Source of the DNA: JANMDN01 sp031376285
GTDB lineage: Bacteria > Actinomycetota > Thermoleophilia > Miltoncostaeales > Miltoncostaeaceae
Direction: 5' to 3'
Assembly (NCBI GenBank): GCA_031376285.1
Contig: JANMDN010000003.1
Span: forward strand, 1 to 64,000
DNA length: 64,000 nt
Part shown: piece by piece, positions 1 to 8,629 of the stretch
Position numbering within the stretch: position 1 is the stretch's first letter
Layout of the letters: the number at the start of each line of letters is the position of its first letter
Position numbers and translations under genes: made by a program
The notes under the pieces: model-generated
The model's database searches: none
What the model was told of the DNA's origin: nothing
What the model saw: the letters and a program-made list of their open reading frames with translations, nothing else

Positions 1-278
1 CCACCGCGCTTTGCGGCGAGATCGGCCTTCTGCTGGTCGGTCAGCGGTGCGTCGGAAGCAGCGAAGTCGACGACGCCGTTGATGAAGTCGTTGATTCCGC
101 CCGTCGAGCCCTTCGAGGTGTAGCTGCACTTCCCGGAGTCCGCACACCAGGCGCGATAGGCGACCGACGGGAAGCTCGCCCCCGAGCCGGTGATCGCGCC
201 GAGCGCTGACGTCGCGCCCGCAAACAGCACGCCGCCCGAGATTGCGGCAGTGACAGACCTACGGATGGTTCGACTCAA
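1..278 (-). CDS. pstS: PstS phosphate-binding protein, N-terminal part (runs off window)
   Basis: Substrate-binding protein of the high-affinity phosphate ABC importer, acting outside the membrane. Only about 92 residues are present and the 3' end lies beyond base 1. A TTG start at 278 is chosen because GGGGGA lies seven bases upstream. The product opens with a Sec-type signal peptide (basic SRTIRRS, hydrophobic run, ALGA cleavage region) and continues with ITGSGASFPSVAYRAWC and a later KGSTGGINDF, the phosphate-binding pattern of PstS. It lacks a lipobox, unlike the two complete PstS proteins at 23.6 and 27.4 kb. A three-unit PHO box lies 60-95 bases upstream. Confidence 0.85.
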   Translation of the reverse strand, partial: MSRTIRRSVTAAISGGVLFAGATSALGAITGSGASFPSVAYRAWCADSGKCSYTSKGSTGGINDFINGVVDFAASDAPLTDQQKADLAAKRG

Positions 279-1080
279 GTCTTCGTCCCCCTTGAGAACG
301 GTTGATGACGTTCGGAAGTGAACTCGGATGCTTCCTCAAAGTGTGTGAACGACCTGTGACGAAGTGGTGAACACCGCCGACCGGTTCGGGCGTCTGCGGC
401 GGAGCACCCACAAGTCGAGCGTGGGTGGTCAGCTCTCGTCCTTGGTCGAGCAGGCGGTCGAGGACGTCCACGGCGGCCGCCAGGAGGCCGCGGTGATCGA
501 GATCGGCCGGGTGCAAGTCAAGACGCAGGCTCCGTGCCGGGGCAAGCACCGCGGCCGCCACGCGGGCGATCGACGGGGACGTCGCCCGTTTGAGCGCTGA
601 CGATGCACCCAGACCAAGGCTCGGGAGCAGCAGGCGGCGACCTTTGCGATAGAGCCCGTTGCGGGTCGCCCACCACGTGAGCGCGGATCGCGCACACGCG
701 AGATGGGCCGTGCGGGGATGGTCGTAGCACGGCGCGACAAAGCCGCCCGGCGCAAGGCCGACGCCATGAAGCACCGACCGTCCGAGGTCAATCCGATTCC
801 CGATGTCGGTCGCCGAGAGGTGCGCGAGTTCACGTTCGCTCGTGCCGCCCGGAGTGATGTGGGTGAAGCCGTGCAGCACGAGCTCGTCTCCGGCCGCTGC
901 TCGCGCCGAGGTCCAACGCGTGAAATGTCCGGCCCGCCAAGGTTCATCGCCCAAGAAACGCGGTACGAGGAGCAGGCTGACCGGCCCGGGGGCGCGTCGC
1001 GCCACCATCTCTCGCAGCCGCACGACCGCGCCAGCCGACCCTGGGGTGACGTCGTGGATCGCGACGACGAGCTGCTTCAT
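259..1080 (-). CDS. DUF2334-type polysaccharide deacetylase-like protein
   Basis: About 273 residues. It opens with KQLVVAIHDVTPGSA, the metal-binding start of DUF2334 / carbohydrate esterase 4-like deacetylases, followed by LVLHGFTH (histidine ligand region) and a late LRLDLHPADLDH. The predicted role is deacetylation of a cell-surface or lipid-linked sugar. The start at 1080 overlaps the preceding glycosyltransferase stop (ATGA), and no other start fits as well. The last roughly 45 residues are low-complexity and run over the pstS PHO box and start. As last gene of a three-gene glycosylation operon behind a PHO box, it is probably phosphate-regulated. The exact substrate is unknown. Confidence 0.75.
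   Translation of the reverse strand: MKQLVVAIHDVTPGSAGAVVRLREMVARRAPGPVSLLLVPRFLGDEPWRAGHFTRWTSARAAAGDELVLHGFTHITPGGTSERELAHLSATDIGNRIDLGRSVLHGVGLAPGGFVAPCYDHPRTAHLACARSALTWWATRNGLYRKGRRLLLPSLGLGASSALKRATSPSIARVAAAVLAPARSLRLDLHPADLDHRGLLAAAVDVLDRLLDQGRELTTHARLVGAPPQTPEPVGGVHHFVTGRSHTLRKHPSSLPNVINRSQGGRRLESNHP
340..372 (-). promoter_or_regulatory. PHO box upstream of partial pstS
   Basis: On the minus strand there are three consecutive 11-base units: GTTCACCACTT, CGTCACAGGTC and GTTCACACACT. This is the direct-repeat architecture of actinobacterial PhoP (PhoRP) operators. It lies inside the 3' part of the upstream deacetylase gene and about 60 bases before the pstS start, so pstS probably has its own phosphate-responsive promoter as well as possible read-through. 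Confidence 0.8.
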
Positions 1081-2207
1081 GCGGCGCGAGCCGGGGCCGA
1101 CCCCGCGAGTGTGGCGTAGAGCGCCCATTCTCGTTCAAAGGTGCGAGACCACGCGAACTCGCCGAGATCGGGGCTGGGCCTCGCGAACTCCAGCGCGGAT
1201 CGAACCCCGTTTGCGAGTGCCCTCGCCGACCCCGGCGCGACGAGGACTGCCCCTCGTCCGCTGAGCACCTCGGCACAGCCCGCGGACGCGGGCGCCACGA
1301 CCCGGCACCCAGCAGCGAGGGCCTCGAGCGGTGCGAGGCCGAAGGGCTCCGTTGGGTTCGAATGCACGAAGCAGTCGGCGGTCGCCATCAAACGGGCCAC
1401 GTCGGCGCGATCCGAGAGGAACCCGACAAAACGGGTCCGGTCGTCGACGCCGCACCGTCGTGCGTGGCGAGCAAGCCCGATTGCGGCCGGGCCGCTCCCG
1501 GCGATCACGAGGACCGTCGACGTCGGGAGCGCTGCGAGCGCCTCGATTGCCAGATCGAGGCGCTTCTCAGACGAGAGGCGACTCACCGCCAGGAGAACCA
1601 CTTCGTCGTTTGGAGCAAGGCGCCGATGGAGGGACTCGTCGAAGGTGGCCACTCCGAAGGTCTCGAGGTCGACTCCGAGCTGGGAGTTCAGAACCACAAC
1701 ATCGGGCCCGACCGCGACTCGCTCGGCGGTTGCCGCAGAGGGAGCGATGACCGCGCCCGGAACGCGAAGGGCCCGACGCTGCAGGCCTCGCAGCAGCACT
1801 TCCGCGGGCGCGGCGAGAACGCGCCGGGTGCCCGATAGCGCCACCGACGCGTCGGCGTGGCAAACCATGGCTGTTGCGACGCCGCGGCGTTCAGCCCACC
1901 GGCCGAGAGCCGACGGAAAGCTCACGACGTCGTTCAGGACGAGGACGTCGGGGCGGAGCCGATCGAGCGCGCTGACGATCGGACCCGGCCGCACCCAAAC
2001 TCGGTACCCCCAGCGGTCGGTCGGCGTGCGACCGCGGAGGCAGACGGTCAGGGCGCCATCCTCGACGCAGTCCAGATCGGCCACTCCGGGAACGACCGTC
2101 GCGTGCTCCTGACCATTCAACGCCGCCCACCGGGCTTTGGCCAGCAGGTAGGTTCGGATACCCCCCGTTGTGGGCCCGTACCAGGCCGCAACGTCGACGA
2201 CGCGCAT
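1077..2207 (-). CDS. GT4-family glycosyltransferase
   Basis: About 376 residues with a GT-B fold of the GT4 family. The N-terminus has VVDVAAWYGPTTGGIRTY (acceptor-domain glycine loop). The C-terminal half has AVSRLSSEKRLDLAIEAL (the phosphate-contacting SxxKR region) and NPTEPFGLAPLEALAAG, the E-x7-E nucleotide-sugar motif. It should transfer a sugar from a nucleotide-sugar donor to a lipid or glycan acceptor at the cytoplasmic membrane face. The start at 2207 overlaps the stop of the preceding PHP-glycosyltransferase by one base (TGATG). The gene appears co-transcribed with the PHP fusion and the deacetylase. Donor and acceptor cannot be told from sequence. Confidence 0.85.
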   Translation of the reverse strand: MRVVDVAAWYGPTTGGIRTYLLAKARWAALNGQEHATVVPGVADLDCVEDGALTVCLRGRTPTDRWGYRVWVRPGPIVSALDRLRPDVLVLNDVVSFPSALGRWAERRGVATAMVCHADASVALSGTRRVLAAPAEVLLRGLQRRALRVPGAVIAPSAATAERVAVGPDVVVLNSQLGVDLETFGVATFDESLHRRLAPNDEVVLLAVSRLSSEKRLDLAIEALAALPTSTVLVIAGSGPAAIGLARHARRCGVDDRTRFVGFLSDRADVARLMATADCFVHSNPTEPFGLAPLEALAAGCRVVAPASAGCAEVLSGRGAVLVAPGSARALANGVRSALEFARPSPDLGEFAWSRTFEREWALYATLAGSAPARAA

Positions 2208-4636
2208 CAGGCGGATGCGGAGCGGGTCGCAAAGCGCATCACCGGCTGTCCGGCGGTGGGCTCCTCCAGCACATCGAGGTAGGAGTCCTCGAGCTGGGCA
2301 AAGACCGTGTTCCACGTCGGGCGCCTGAGTGCCTCGAGGCGCGCGGCGCGACCCAGACGGCGGCGAAGCTGCGCGTCCCGACCGAGCCACCCAATGGCAT
2401 CGGCAATCCCCGACGCGCCTGTGGCGATGAGTCCCGTCACCCCATCTCGAACCTGCTCCGACGCGGCCCCTCGATCTGAGACCACCGTCGGCAATCCACT
2501 GGCTGCCGCCTCGAGCACCGCCTGCCCGAAGGTCTCCGTCGCGGACGGAAGGCAGAAGATGTCGGCCGATGCGTACGCGGCCGCGAGATCTCGCCCTGTC
2601 AGTGTTCCGAGCAGAACGTGCGGCACGCCCGCGAGGGCGTCCGAGAGGGCCGCGCGATCGGGCCCGTCGCCGACCACCGCGAGGCGAAGCGCGGGATTTG
2701 CCGCGCAGGCCGTGTGCATCGCGTCGGCCAGCTCGAAGATGCCCTTCTCCTTCGAGAAGCGTCCAACGTAGAGGACGATCGTTGACGCGCTTGCGCCGAG
2801 GCGTCGGCGCATCGCCGTCGATCGGTGTCCAGGATCGAAGCGTTCGACGTCGACCCCGCGCCCGAACTGCACCATCCGCGCCCGGTCAACGCCTTCCTCA
2901 GCGAGAGCGGCGCCCACGTGGCGTGACGGCACGTAGACCCGCCGCGCTTGGCCGTAGAGCCAGCGCAGACCGAGGGCGGTCACCTCGGCGGCAAGTCGGT
3001 CGCCGGTCAGCTCGAGCGCGTAGCGGGCAAGCTCCGTGTGGTGGCTGACAACGAACGGCAGGCCGAGCGTCCGAGCGACGAGTAGCGCTGACAGGCCGAC
3101 CGGGCCGGGTGTCGCAACGTGGATGACATCGAACCCACGCTCCTCGACGAGCCTCAGGAGTTCCATGGCCGAGGGCACACCGAGACGCCACGAGTGGTCG
3201 AGGTAGGCGGGTACGGGAAGCGATCCGACCGGGCGCAGGCGAACGAGGTGATCGCTCGCGGCTGCGTCACCGGTGGTGACGACGGTCATCGACGTCCGTT
3301 TGCTGTGCTCGGCGTGCTCGACGAGGCGGCGCATCGTGCCAGCGACCCCGTTGATCTCGTCGAAGGTGTCGGTGAACATCCCGACCCGAATTCGTGCGCT
3401 GGCCGCAGGCGGAGTGCCAAAGAACTCTTGACCGAGTTCGGTGGCAAAGCGCGCCTCGGAGGCATGGTAGGCGGCAGCGGCGAAGTAGGGCGCCGCAAGC
3501 GCACCGACCCCGAGTAGACGAGTGAGGCGCTGGTTGAGGCCACCAAGGCCGACCTGACCCGGCGCGTCGATTGTGGCACCTGCGAGCTGCGCGTGCCCCC
3601 ACTCGGTCGCCAACCGAAGAAGCGCCTGCGAGCGATCGGCCGACTCGGGCCGACGGTCGAGGCGTCGGTAGGTTCGGATCAGGCGAACATCGGTGATCGC
3701 TCGTGCGGCGAGGTCGACGCCAAAGTCGGGAGTCGAGATGACCGGTTGGCGCTCCGAGGAGCGAGTCTCGATGTCGTGACCGATGAGTCGGCCGACAAGG
3801 CCGCGCGCCGCCGGAGGGATCAGCGAGGCGCCACTTTCGGCGTGCGACTTGATCGCGAGGGAGAGCATCGCGTGCGCGAGGCCCGTCGTCCCCCCATCGG
3901 TGCCCGCCGGGCGCACGCGGCCCCGCTTGATGTGCTTGAGCAGCTCAGACACTGAACCGCACCGGGGGATCTCGGTCCATGCCGATGCGGCGTCCAAGAG
4001 GGCGTGGTCGTCGCTTCCCCCGGTCAACGCGGGAGGGCCGTCACCGCGCGGGGCGATGCGGTGTTTGTCGGCGAGCTTGGCGAGGTAGTCAGGGAGCGCG
4101 GCCTGCGCGATCTGCTGCGCCATCGCATTGCCGGCGCGAGTCCGGGAGCCGTTGACACCCTCCCAGACTGGGAAGAGAAGGAGGCACCGCTCGACATGGT
4201 CGGCGGTGAGATCGGCGCCGAGACGCTGAAGCGGGTGAGCCAGCGCGTGCGCAAGATCGGCCGCCTGTAGGTAGTCGACGAGTTCGTAGACGTTCGATCG
4301 GAGCTGATCGATATCGGACCATTGCGGCTCGTCGAGGCCCCACACCAAGATGTGAAGTGGCGTGTCATCTTCGGGGAAACGAGTGGTGACCTCGACGCTC
4401 ACGAAGGCGTCGGGGAGGTGGGCGATCTCAAGGGCCCCTGACAGGGTGTTGTGGTCGGTGAGCGTCACGAAGTCCATACCCCGGGCCTTCGCCACACGGT
4501 AGGCCTCAAGCGGCTCCGTAAACGACTCCGGGAGAACGGCTTGGCGAAGCACCCAGTTGCCGGTGTCGGTCGACGCGCGCGAGTGGAGGTGTAGGTCCAC
4601 TCGAGAGATCGGCGTGCCTGCCTGAGCTGCGCTCAC
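2207..4636 (-). CDS. PHP-domain phosphoesterase fused to GT4 glycosyltransferase
   Basis: 809 residues with two catalytic modules. Residues 10-260 form a PHP metal-dependent phosphoesterase: DLHLHS at 14-19, TLTDHNTL, a later HALAHPLQRLGAD and GGSDDHAL, so the metal ligands look intact. From about residue 425 comes a GT4 glycosyltransferase of the SqdX/MgtA-like type: VGMFTDTFDEINGVAGTMRR, VGRFSKEKGIFELADAM and SATETFGQAVLEAAASG. Such transferases build phosphorus-free glycolipids in some bacteria. A PHO box 45 bases upstream supports expression under phosphate limitation. The PHP domain may hydrolyse a sugar phosphate or phospholipid headgroup; this is inference. Confidence 0.85.
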   Translation of the reverse strand: MSAAQAGTPISRVDLHLHSRASTDTGNWVLRQAVLPESFTEPLEAYRVAKARGMDFVTLTDHNTLSGALEIAHLPDAFVSVEVTTRFPEDDTPLHILVWGLDEPQWSDIDQLRSNVYELVDYLQAADLAHALAHPLQRLGADLTADHVERCLLLFPVWEGVNGSRTRAGNAMAQQIAQAALPDYLAKLADKHRIAPRGDGPPALTGGSDDHALLDAASAWTEIPRCGSVSELLKHIKRGRVRPAGTDGGTTGLAHAMLSLAIKSHAESGASLIPPAARGLVGRLIGHDIETRSSERQPVISTPDFGVDLAARAITDVRLIRTYRRLDRRPESADRSQALLRLATEWGHAQLAGATIDAPGQVGLGGLNQRLTRLLGVGALAAPYFAAAAYHASEARFATELGQEFFGTPPAASARIRVGMFTDTFDEINGVAGTMRRLVEHAEHSKRTSMTVVTTGDAAASDHLVRLRPVGSLPVPAYLDHSWRLGVPSAMELLRLVEERGFDVIHVATPGPVGLSALLVARTLGLPFVVSHHTELARYALELTGDRLAAEVTALGLRWLYGQARRVYVPSRHVGAALAEEGVDRARMVQFGRGVDVERFDPGHRSTAMRRRLGASASTIVLYVGRFSKEKGIFELADAMHTACAANPALRLAVVGDGPDRAALSDALAGVPHVLLGTLTGRDLAAAYASADIFCLPSATETFGQAVLEAAASGLPTVVSDRGAASEQVRDGVTGLIATGASGIADAIGWLGRDAQLRRRLGRAARLEALRRPTWNTVFAQLEDSYLDVLEEPTAGQPVMRFATRSASA

Positions 4637-4680
4637 TCGTCCTCCAAGGTCGCGTCGTGGTGGTTCTGACGCTAACCGTG

Positions 4681-4724
4681 GGGATGTGACCTACCTGTGA
4701 CCGACCCGTCAACGACCTGTGTCG
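4681..4724 (-). promoter_or_regulatory. PHO box upstream of the glycosyltransferase operon
   Basis: Read on the minus strand, three in-register 11-base units (GTTGACGGGTC, GGTCACAGGTA, GGTCACATCCC) are preceded by a weaker fourth unit (CGACACAGGTC). The register and GGTCAC/GTTCAC core match the pstS boxes in this window. The box ends 45 bases before the start of the PHP-glycosyltransferase gene. Confidence 0.8.
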
Positions 4725-4869
4725 AGTGCGACCACTTCAACGAAAGTCATGATGGGCTGGCGCTGTTGCGTCGTAGTCCGCCCGGTGCTTGAGTCCTCAG
4801 GCGCGCGTGGCCGTTCGAACTTGCAGGTCTGAGCTGGTGACCACGAGGCGGTTGGTCGGCGAAGTACGC

Positions 4870-4900
4870 TTGACTCTCCCTGCGGGGGAGGGTGCAGGAT
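4870..4900 (+). promoter_or_regulatory. MerR-type long-spacer promoter
   Basis: TTGACT (4870-4875) and CAGGAT (4895-4900) are 19 bases apart, with a CTCCC-TGCG-GGGGAG dyad in the spacer. MerR regulators typically bind such over-long spacers. A GTG at 4908 sits at the expected transcription start, consistent with a leaderless message for the decayed MerR gene. Confidence 0.65.
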
Positions 4901-4907
4901 GGGTGCC

Positions 4908-5240
4908 GTGACGTTGCTACCAGTCGGCAGATTCGCGCGAGCCTCGCGGCTCTCCGTCAAATCGCTAAGAAACGACGACGAGTCCGGGTTACTCTCTGCG
5001 GCGTTCGTGGACCCGATTCCGGGTATCGCTACTACCGGATTGAGCAGCTCGCACGTGCCGAGAAAATCCGGGCGCTGCGATTCCTTGACGTGCCGCTCGG
5101 TCAAATCGCGGAAGTCCTCGATATGGCGATCCGGACACGGTGCTGACGCATCCTGTCGTGCTGACCACTCAGCGCGACGATCTCGACCAGAAGGCGCGGC
5201 GCTTGCGGCACCTTCTCCTGCGAAAGGAGTTCACCACGCC
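4908..5240 (+). pseudogene. MerR-family transcriptional regulator, frameshifted twice
   Basis: Three reading frames together give one MerR DNA-binding domain: GRFARASRLSVKSLR, DESGLL and VDP in frame 1, then PDSGYRYYRIEQLARAEKIR and FLDVPLGQIAEVLDM in a second frame, then DPDTVLTHPVVLTTQRDDLD and a KARRLRHLLL dimerisation helix in a third. The breaks, near 5012 and 5130, each look like a one-base deletion. The remaining sequence is well conserved, so the loss is recent, or the assembly has errors here. The MerR-type promoter upstream is intact. No effector-binding domain follows. Confidence 0.75.
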
Positions 5241-5470
5241 ATGGTTCTCGCCGGCCGCTCGGCTACGTCATCCGCGACCGCCGTCGCGGCCGCGGGCTCT
5301 GGCTCCTGATCTGGGCGGTCGTCCTTCCAGTCCAGACCGTCGTCGTCCACCGCGCCGCGAGCGACGACATCAATGTCATCTACTGCTCGTCAACGCGCAG
5401 ATCCTCGCCTCCGGCGTCGGACTCAACGTCCTCGCTGCCCACCTGCGTGCGCCTGAACGCGCGCAGAGCG
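5241..5470 (+). pseudogene. Remnant of a small membrane-protein gene
   Basis: After an ATG at 5241 the frame changes near 5260 to one that encodes GYVIRDRRRGRGLWLLIWA plus VVLPVQTVVVH, which looks like a cytoplasmic basic stretch and a transmembrane helix. It then changes again near 5380 to LLVNAQILASGVGLNVLAAH, a second plausible helix. No single frame is open over the segment, so it is called a decayed gene. I do not recognise the family. It directly follows the broken MerR regulator and was probably its target. Confidence 0.5.
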
Positions 5471-5518
5471 TCGGCACCGCTTTGTCGCACCGAACCGGAA
5501 GACACGGCAGGCGGATCT

Positions 5519-8500
5519 CTAGGTCTCGCGGAGGATCTCGGTCGCCCTTAGGCGGCTGACCGTGAGCGCCGCGGCCAGCGCGAGTACCAGCGTCCCGGCG
5601 AGGGTTGACGCGGCGAGTGTTGCGATCGTCTGCGCGGGTATCGTGACGTCCGGCGTGAGAAGGAAGAGCGGTTGCAGGATGCGTACGAGGAGGTAGGCCG
5701 TGCCCGTTCCGACGAGCAGCCCAGCGGCGACTCCGCCGAACGCCGCGAAGGCCGCTTCGGCGAGGATGATGATAAGAATCTCGCGCGACTGCATGCCGTG
5801 AGCGCGCATCGTCACGTACTCGCGTCGGCGCTGCAGCATGAGGCCGAAAACGAGGATCGCGATCGCGGTCGCACTCATCGGCAGCGTAAAGAGAAGGTCG
5901 AGCCGGAGCAGGCCGGTCACGTCGAGGGCCGTAAGGCTCGACTGATCCTTGGCGAGCGTCTCCAGGGTTGAGTCGATCCTGATCGGGTGATGGCTACCTG
6001 GTCCCGTAGACAGGTTAGTGGTCGTTTCGGTGAGGCCCGTCGCGCCGTGGCCGACGGTCCGCACCAGGAAGAAGTCGATCCGCTGCAAGTGCGTTGCCGT
6101 CGCGTAGAAGCGCAGGTTAGCGACGAGATCGGGTTGCTCAAGGCCCGGGAACCGTGTGAAGAGTGCGACGACGTGGAACGTTCGCAGGGCCTGGTGCTTC
6201 GTCCCGATGGCGAGGAGGACGCGCACCGTGTCGCCAGGCTCGATCGAGAGGTCGGCGGCGGTTTGAGCCTCGACCATCAGACCACGCGGATCTGATTGCA
6301 AGGCTGCGAGTGCGCTTGCGGCTGAGCGACCCACAAAGAAGGAGTCGGCGAGCGTGGCCGTGCGCGCGAAGGTCGTCGCGTCGATCGCCGCGAGGTCGGT
6401 TCGGGCCTGGTTCGCACGGCCCACGAGCACGGAGTTCTCGAGCTTGAAGACGACCGGAGACACGGACAAGACGCCTGGCACGCGCAGTGCAGCGGCGAAC
6501 TCGGCACCCGGCGGGTGTCCGTCCAACACGCTCGGCGTCACGCGCATGTCGGCACCGACGGCAAAGCGGGCATCGTTCGCCTTGGCGGTTTCGTAGGTCG
6601 CCGTGAAGATCGCGAGACTTGTGCCGAACGCGACCACAAGACCGAGCGCGGCGATGCCGGTGGCGAGCGACCAGGAGCGTCGTCGCAGGCTGCGGGCGAC
6701 CGTTCCGAACAGAATGGGTCCGAAGTGGGGAGCGGCGGGGATCCAAAGCCGGGACGCGAGGGTGACCAAGATCCGCACGCAAAGAAGGGTCGCGCCGGTC
6801 CAGGCAAGCAGCGGCGCGAGCAAGAGGTACGACGGCAGTGAGACGGCTCGACCGAACTTGACGGAGCCGCGCGGAGGGTTGAACGCCCCTGTCTTGATGG
6901 CGACCGCCATCGCGACCGCCGCGATCGTCAGCAGGGGGAGTTCGAGCCGTTGTCGCCGCCAGAGAGCCGACGGTGCGAGTATCAGCTCGCGGCGCTCCTC
7001 CGCGATCTCGCGACGGAGTGAACGGCGGCCGGTCGCCCAGAGGGCGAGCGCTGTCGTAAGCATTCCTCCGCCTATCCCGACAAGCGCCGAGAATGCGATC
7101 TCACGTGGCGCCGCTCGCAGGAGCGCGTCGCGTCCGAGGATCGCGAGTGCCGCGACGAAGCCGAGGCCGCCACCAAGCGTCGAACCGACACCCGCCACTC
7201 CAAGCGTTCGGTAGAGGAGCATCCTCCGCAACGGGCCCTGATGGGCGCCGCGGATACGGAGGATCGCGAGTTCGCGGCGCTGAGCTCCGGCGAGCACGCT
7301 GCCTGCGTAGACAACGAGAAACGCCGAGAGCACGACTGCAGGCAGACCGAGGAAGAGGAACATCTGTTTGCCGACTGTGGCGTCGTCACGGGCGACCTGC
7401 AGGGAGTTCGAGATGTTGTCGATGAGGTAGTCCTGGTGTGGTGCGATCCGACCGAGCAAGCGCGCGACGGTGCGCGTCTGCGCGAGCGCTCTCGCCGGGT
7501 CGGAGTCCAGTCGTGAACGGTCAACGAGCACATCCACTTCGCGCGTTGGCAGGCTCTTCGCCAGGGTTCCGAGCACGGAACTTTGTTCCCGGAAGGCCGG
7601 GACGATCACCCGTTCGAACAGCGACGGACTGACGACAAGGCTGTTCGGCACGTACAGGAAGTCCTCGAGCTTCCTCGCCTTGCGGCTCGCGAAGAGGGGC
7701 GTCGCGCCCGCCAAGTCGACCACGCCTCCGACGGGCAGCGACAGCCGAGTCGGCCTGCCCGGCAGCGTCAGGTCGACCGCGTCGCCGGGGCCGACGGCGA
7801 GGATGCGTGCGGTTTCGGCGCTGACGACTGCGGACCCACGAGCAAATGATCCGGCGACCACGCGGATCGATCGGTAGTGCGCCTGGTACTCGCGATCGAA
7901 AGCGAACACACGCAACGGGTTGCGGACGAGCCGTCCACCGGCCCGCAGCGAGCCCGGGGGCAAATCGACGAACGACAGCGCGTCTGCTGACGCGACGCCC
8001 GGGACGTGTCGAATGGACGCCCTCACCTGGTCGAGTGTCCACTGCCGCGGGGCGTTCGCCGCGATCGGCACGAGCGTGTCCCGGCTTGAGATGCTCCCCC
8101 GCGGGCGGAGTGTGTCAACGTCTCCGACGGTGTACGCCGAGCGGACTTCGTACGTCAGGCGGACTGTCGCGCCGCTTGCGACGGTGCCGATACCGAGACC
8201 GGCGCCGGCCGAACCCTGCTCGAGCGGACTGTGGCCCTCCTTGTCAGGGAGCGGTCGACCGTTGAGTCGCGTTGTGCCAGCAACGTAGATGAGCGGTTTC
8301 GGTGGCTCGTCGTTGACGACGACGTCCTTCGCAGCGGTGGCGCTGGGGTTCGTGACGGTTAATCTGATGGTCATCGTTTTTCCGGCGCGGAGCGCCGTTG
8401 CAGACGAGAACTGCTCGTCGAGCGCCAGACCGCCTCCGAGTGGAGACGTCAGCACGCGCTGCATGTCGAGGGAGAGGGGTGCGACCGCCCGCCTCGTCAT

Positions 8501-8629
8501 CGTCGCGCCGGAGCCGTCGGCAAAAAAGAGGACGGCGCAGAAAAGCCCGACGCCGAGCACGATGCCAACGAGCGAGACGCCGGTCCTGCACGGGTTTCGC
8601 ACGAGGTCGCGCCACGCGTAGCTAAGCAC
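5519..8629 (-). CDS. Large FtsX/MacB-type ABC transporter permease with an extracellular insert
   Basis: 1036 residues from a GTG at 8629 that overlaps the end of the ATPase gene; the upstream extension of the frame lies inside that gene. One N-terminal helix (near residues 18-36) follows SYAWRDLVRNPCRTG. A long extracytoplasmic part of about 370 residues comes next. Its first portion (roughly 65-175, with TMTIRLTVTNPSATAAKDVV) resembles a DUF11/CARDB-like beta-sandwich. Two FtsX-type multi-helix blocks follow, near 410-560 and at the C-terminus, with more helices between. Such permeases work with LolD/MacB-type ATPases in lipoprotein, peptide or cell-wall-stress functions rather than small-molecule import. 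The substrate is unknown. Confidence 0.85.
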   Translation of the reverse strand: MLSYAWRDLVRNPCRTGVSLVGIVLGVGLFCAVLFFADGSGATMTRRAVAPLSLDMQRVLTSPLGGGLALDEQFSSATALRAGKTMTIRLTVTNPSATAAKDVVVNDEPPKPLIYVAGTTRLNGRPLPDKEGHSPLEQGSAGAGLGIGTVASGATVRLTYEVRSAYTVGDVDTLRPRGSISSRDTLVPIAANAPRQWTLDQVRASIRHVPGVASADALSFVDLPPGSLRAGGRLVRNPLRVFAFDREYQAHYRSIRVVAGSFARGSAVVSAETARILAVGPGDAVDLTLPGRPTRLSLPVGGVVDLAGATPLFASRKARKLEDFLYVPNSLVVSPSLFERVIVPAFREQSSVLGTLAKSLPTREVDVLVDRSRLDSDPARALAQTRTVARLLGRIAPHQDYLIDNISNSLQVARDDATVGKQMFLFLGLPAVVLSAFLVVYAGSVLAGAQRRELAILRIRGAHQGPLRRMLLYRTLGVAGVGSTLGGGLGFVAALAILGRDALLRAAPREIAFSALVGIGGGMLTTALALWATGRRSLRREIAEERRELILAPSALWRRQRLELPLLTIAAVAMAVAIKTGAFNPPRGSVKFGRAVSLPSYLLLAPLLAWTGATLLCVRILVTLASRLWIPAAPHFGPILFGTVARSLRRRSWSLATGIAALGLVVAFGTSLAIFTATYETAKANDARFAVGADMRVTPSVLDGHPPGAEFAAALRVPGVLSVSPVVFKLENSVLVGRANQARTDLAAIDATTFARTATLADSFFVGRSAASALAALQSDPRGLMVEAQTAADLSIEPGDTVRVLLAIGTKHQALRTFHVVALFTRFPGLEQPDLVANLRFYATATHLQRIDFFLVRTVGHGATGLTETTTNLSTGPGSHHPIRIDSTLETLAKDQSSLTALDVTGLLRLDLLFTLPMSATAIAILVFGLMLQRRREYVTMRAHGMQSREILIIILAEAAFAAFGGVAAGLLVGTGTAYLLVRILQPLFLLTPDVTIPAQTIATLAASTLAGTLVLALAAALTVSRLRATEILRET

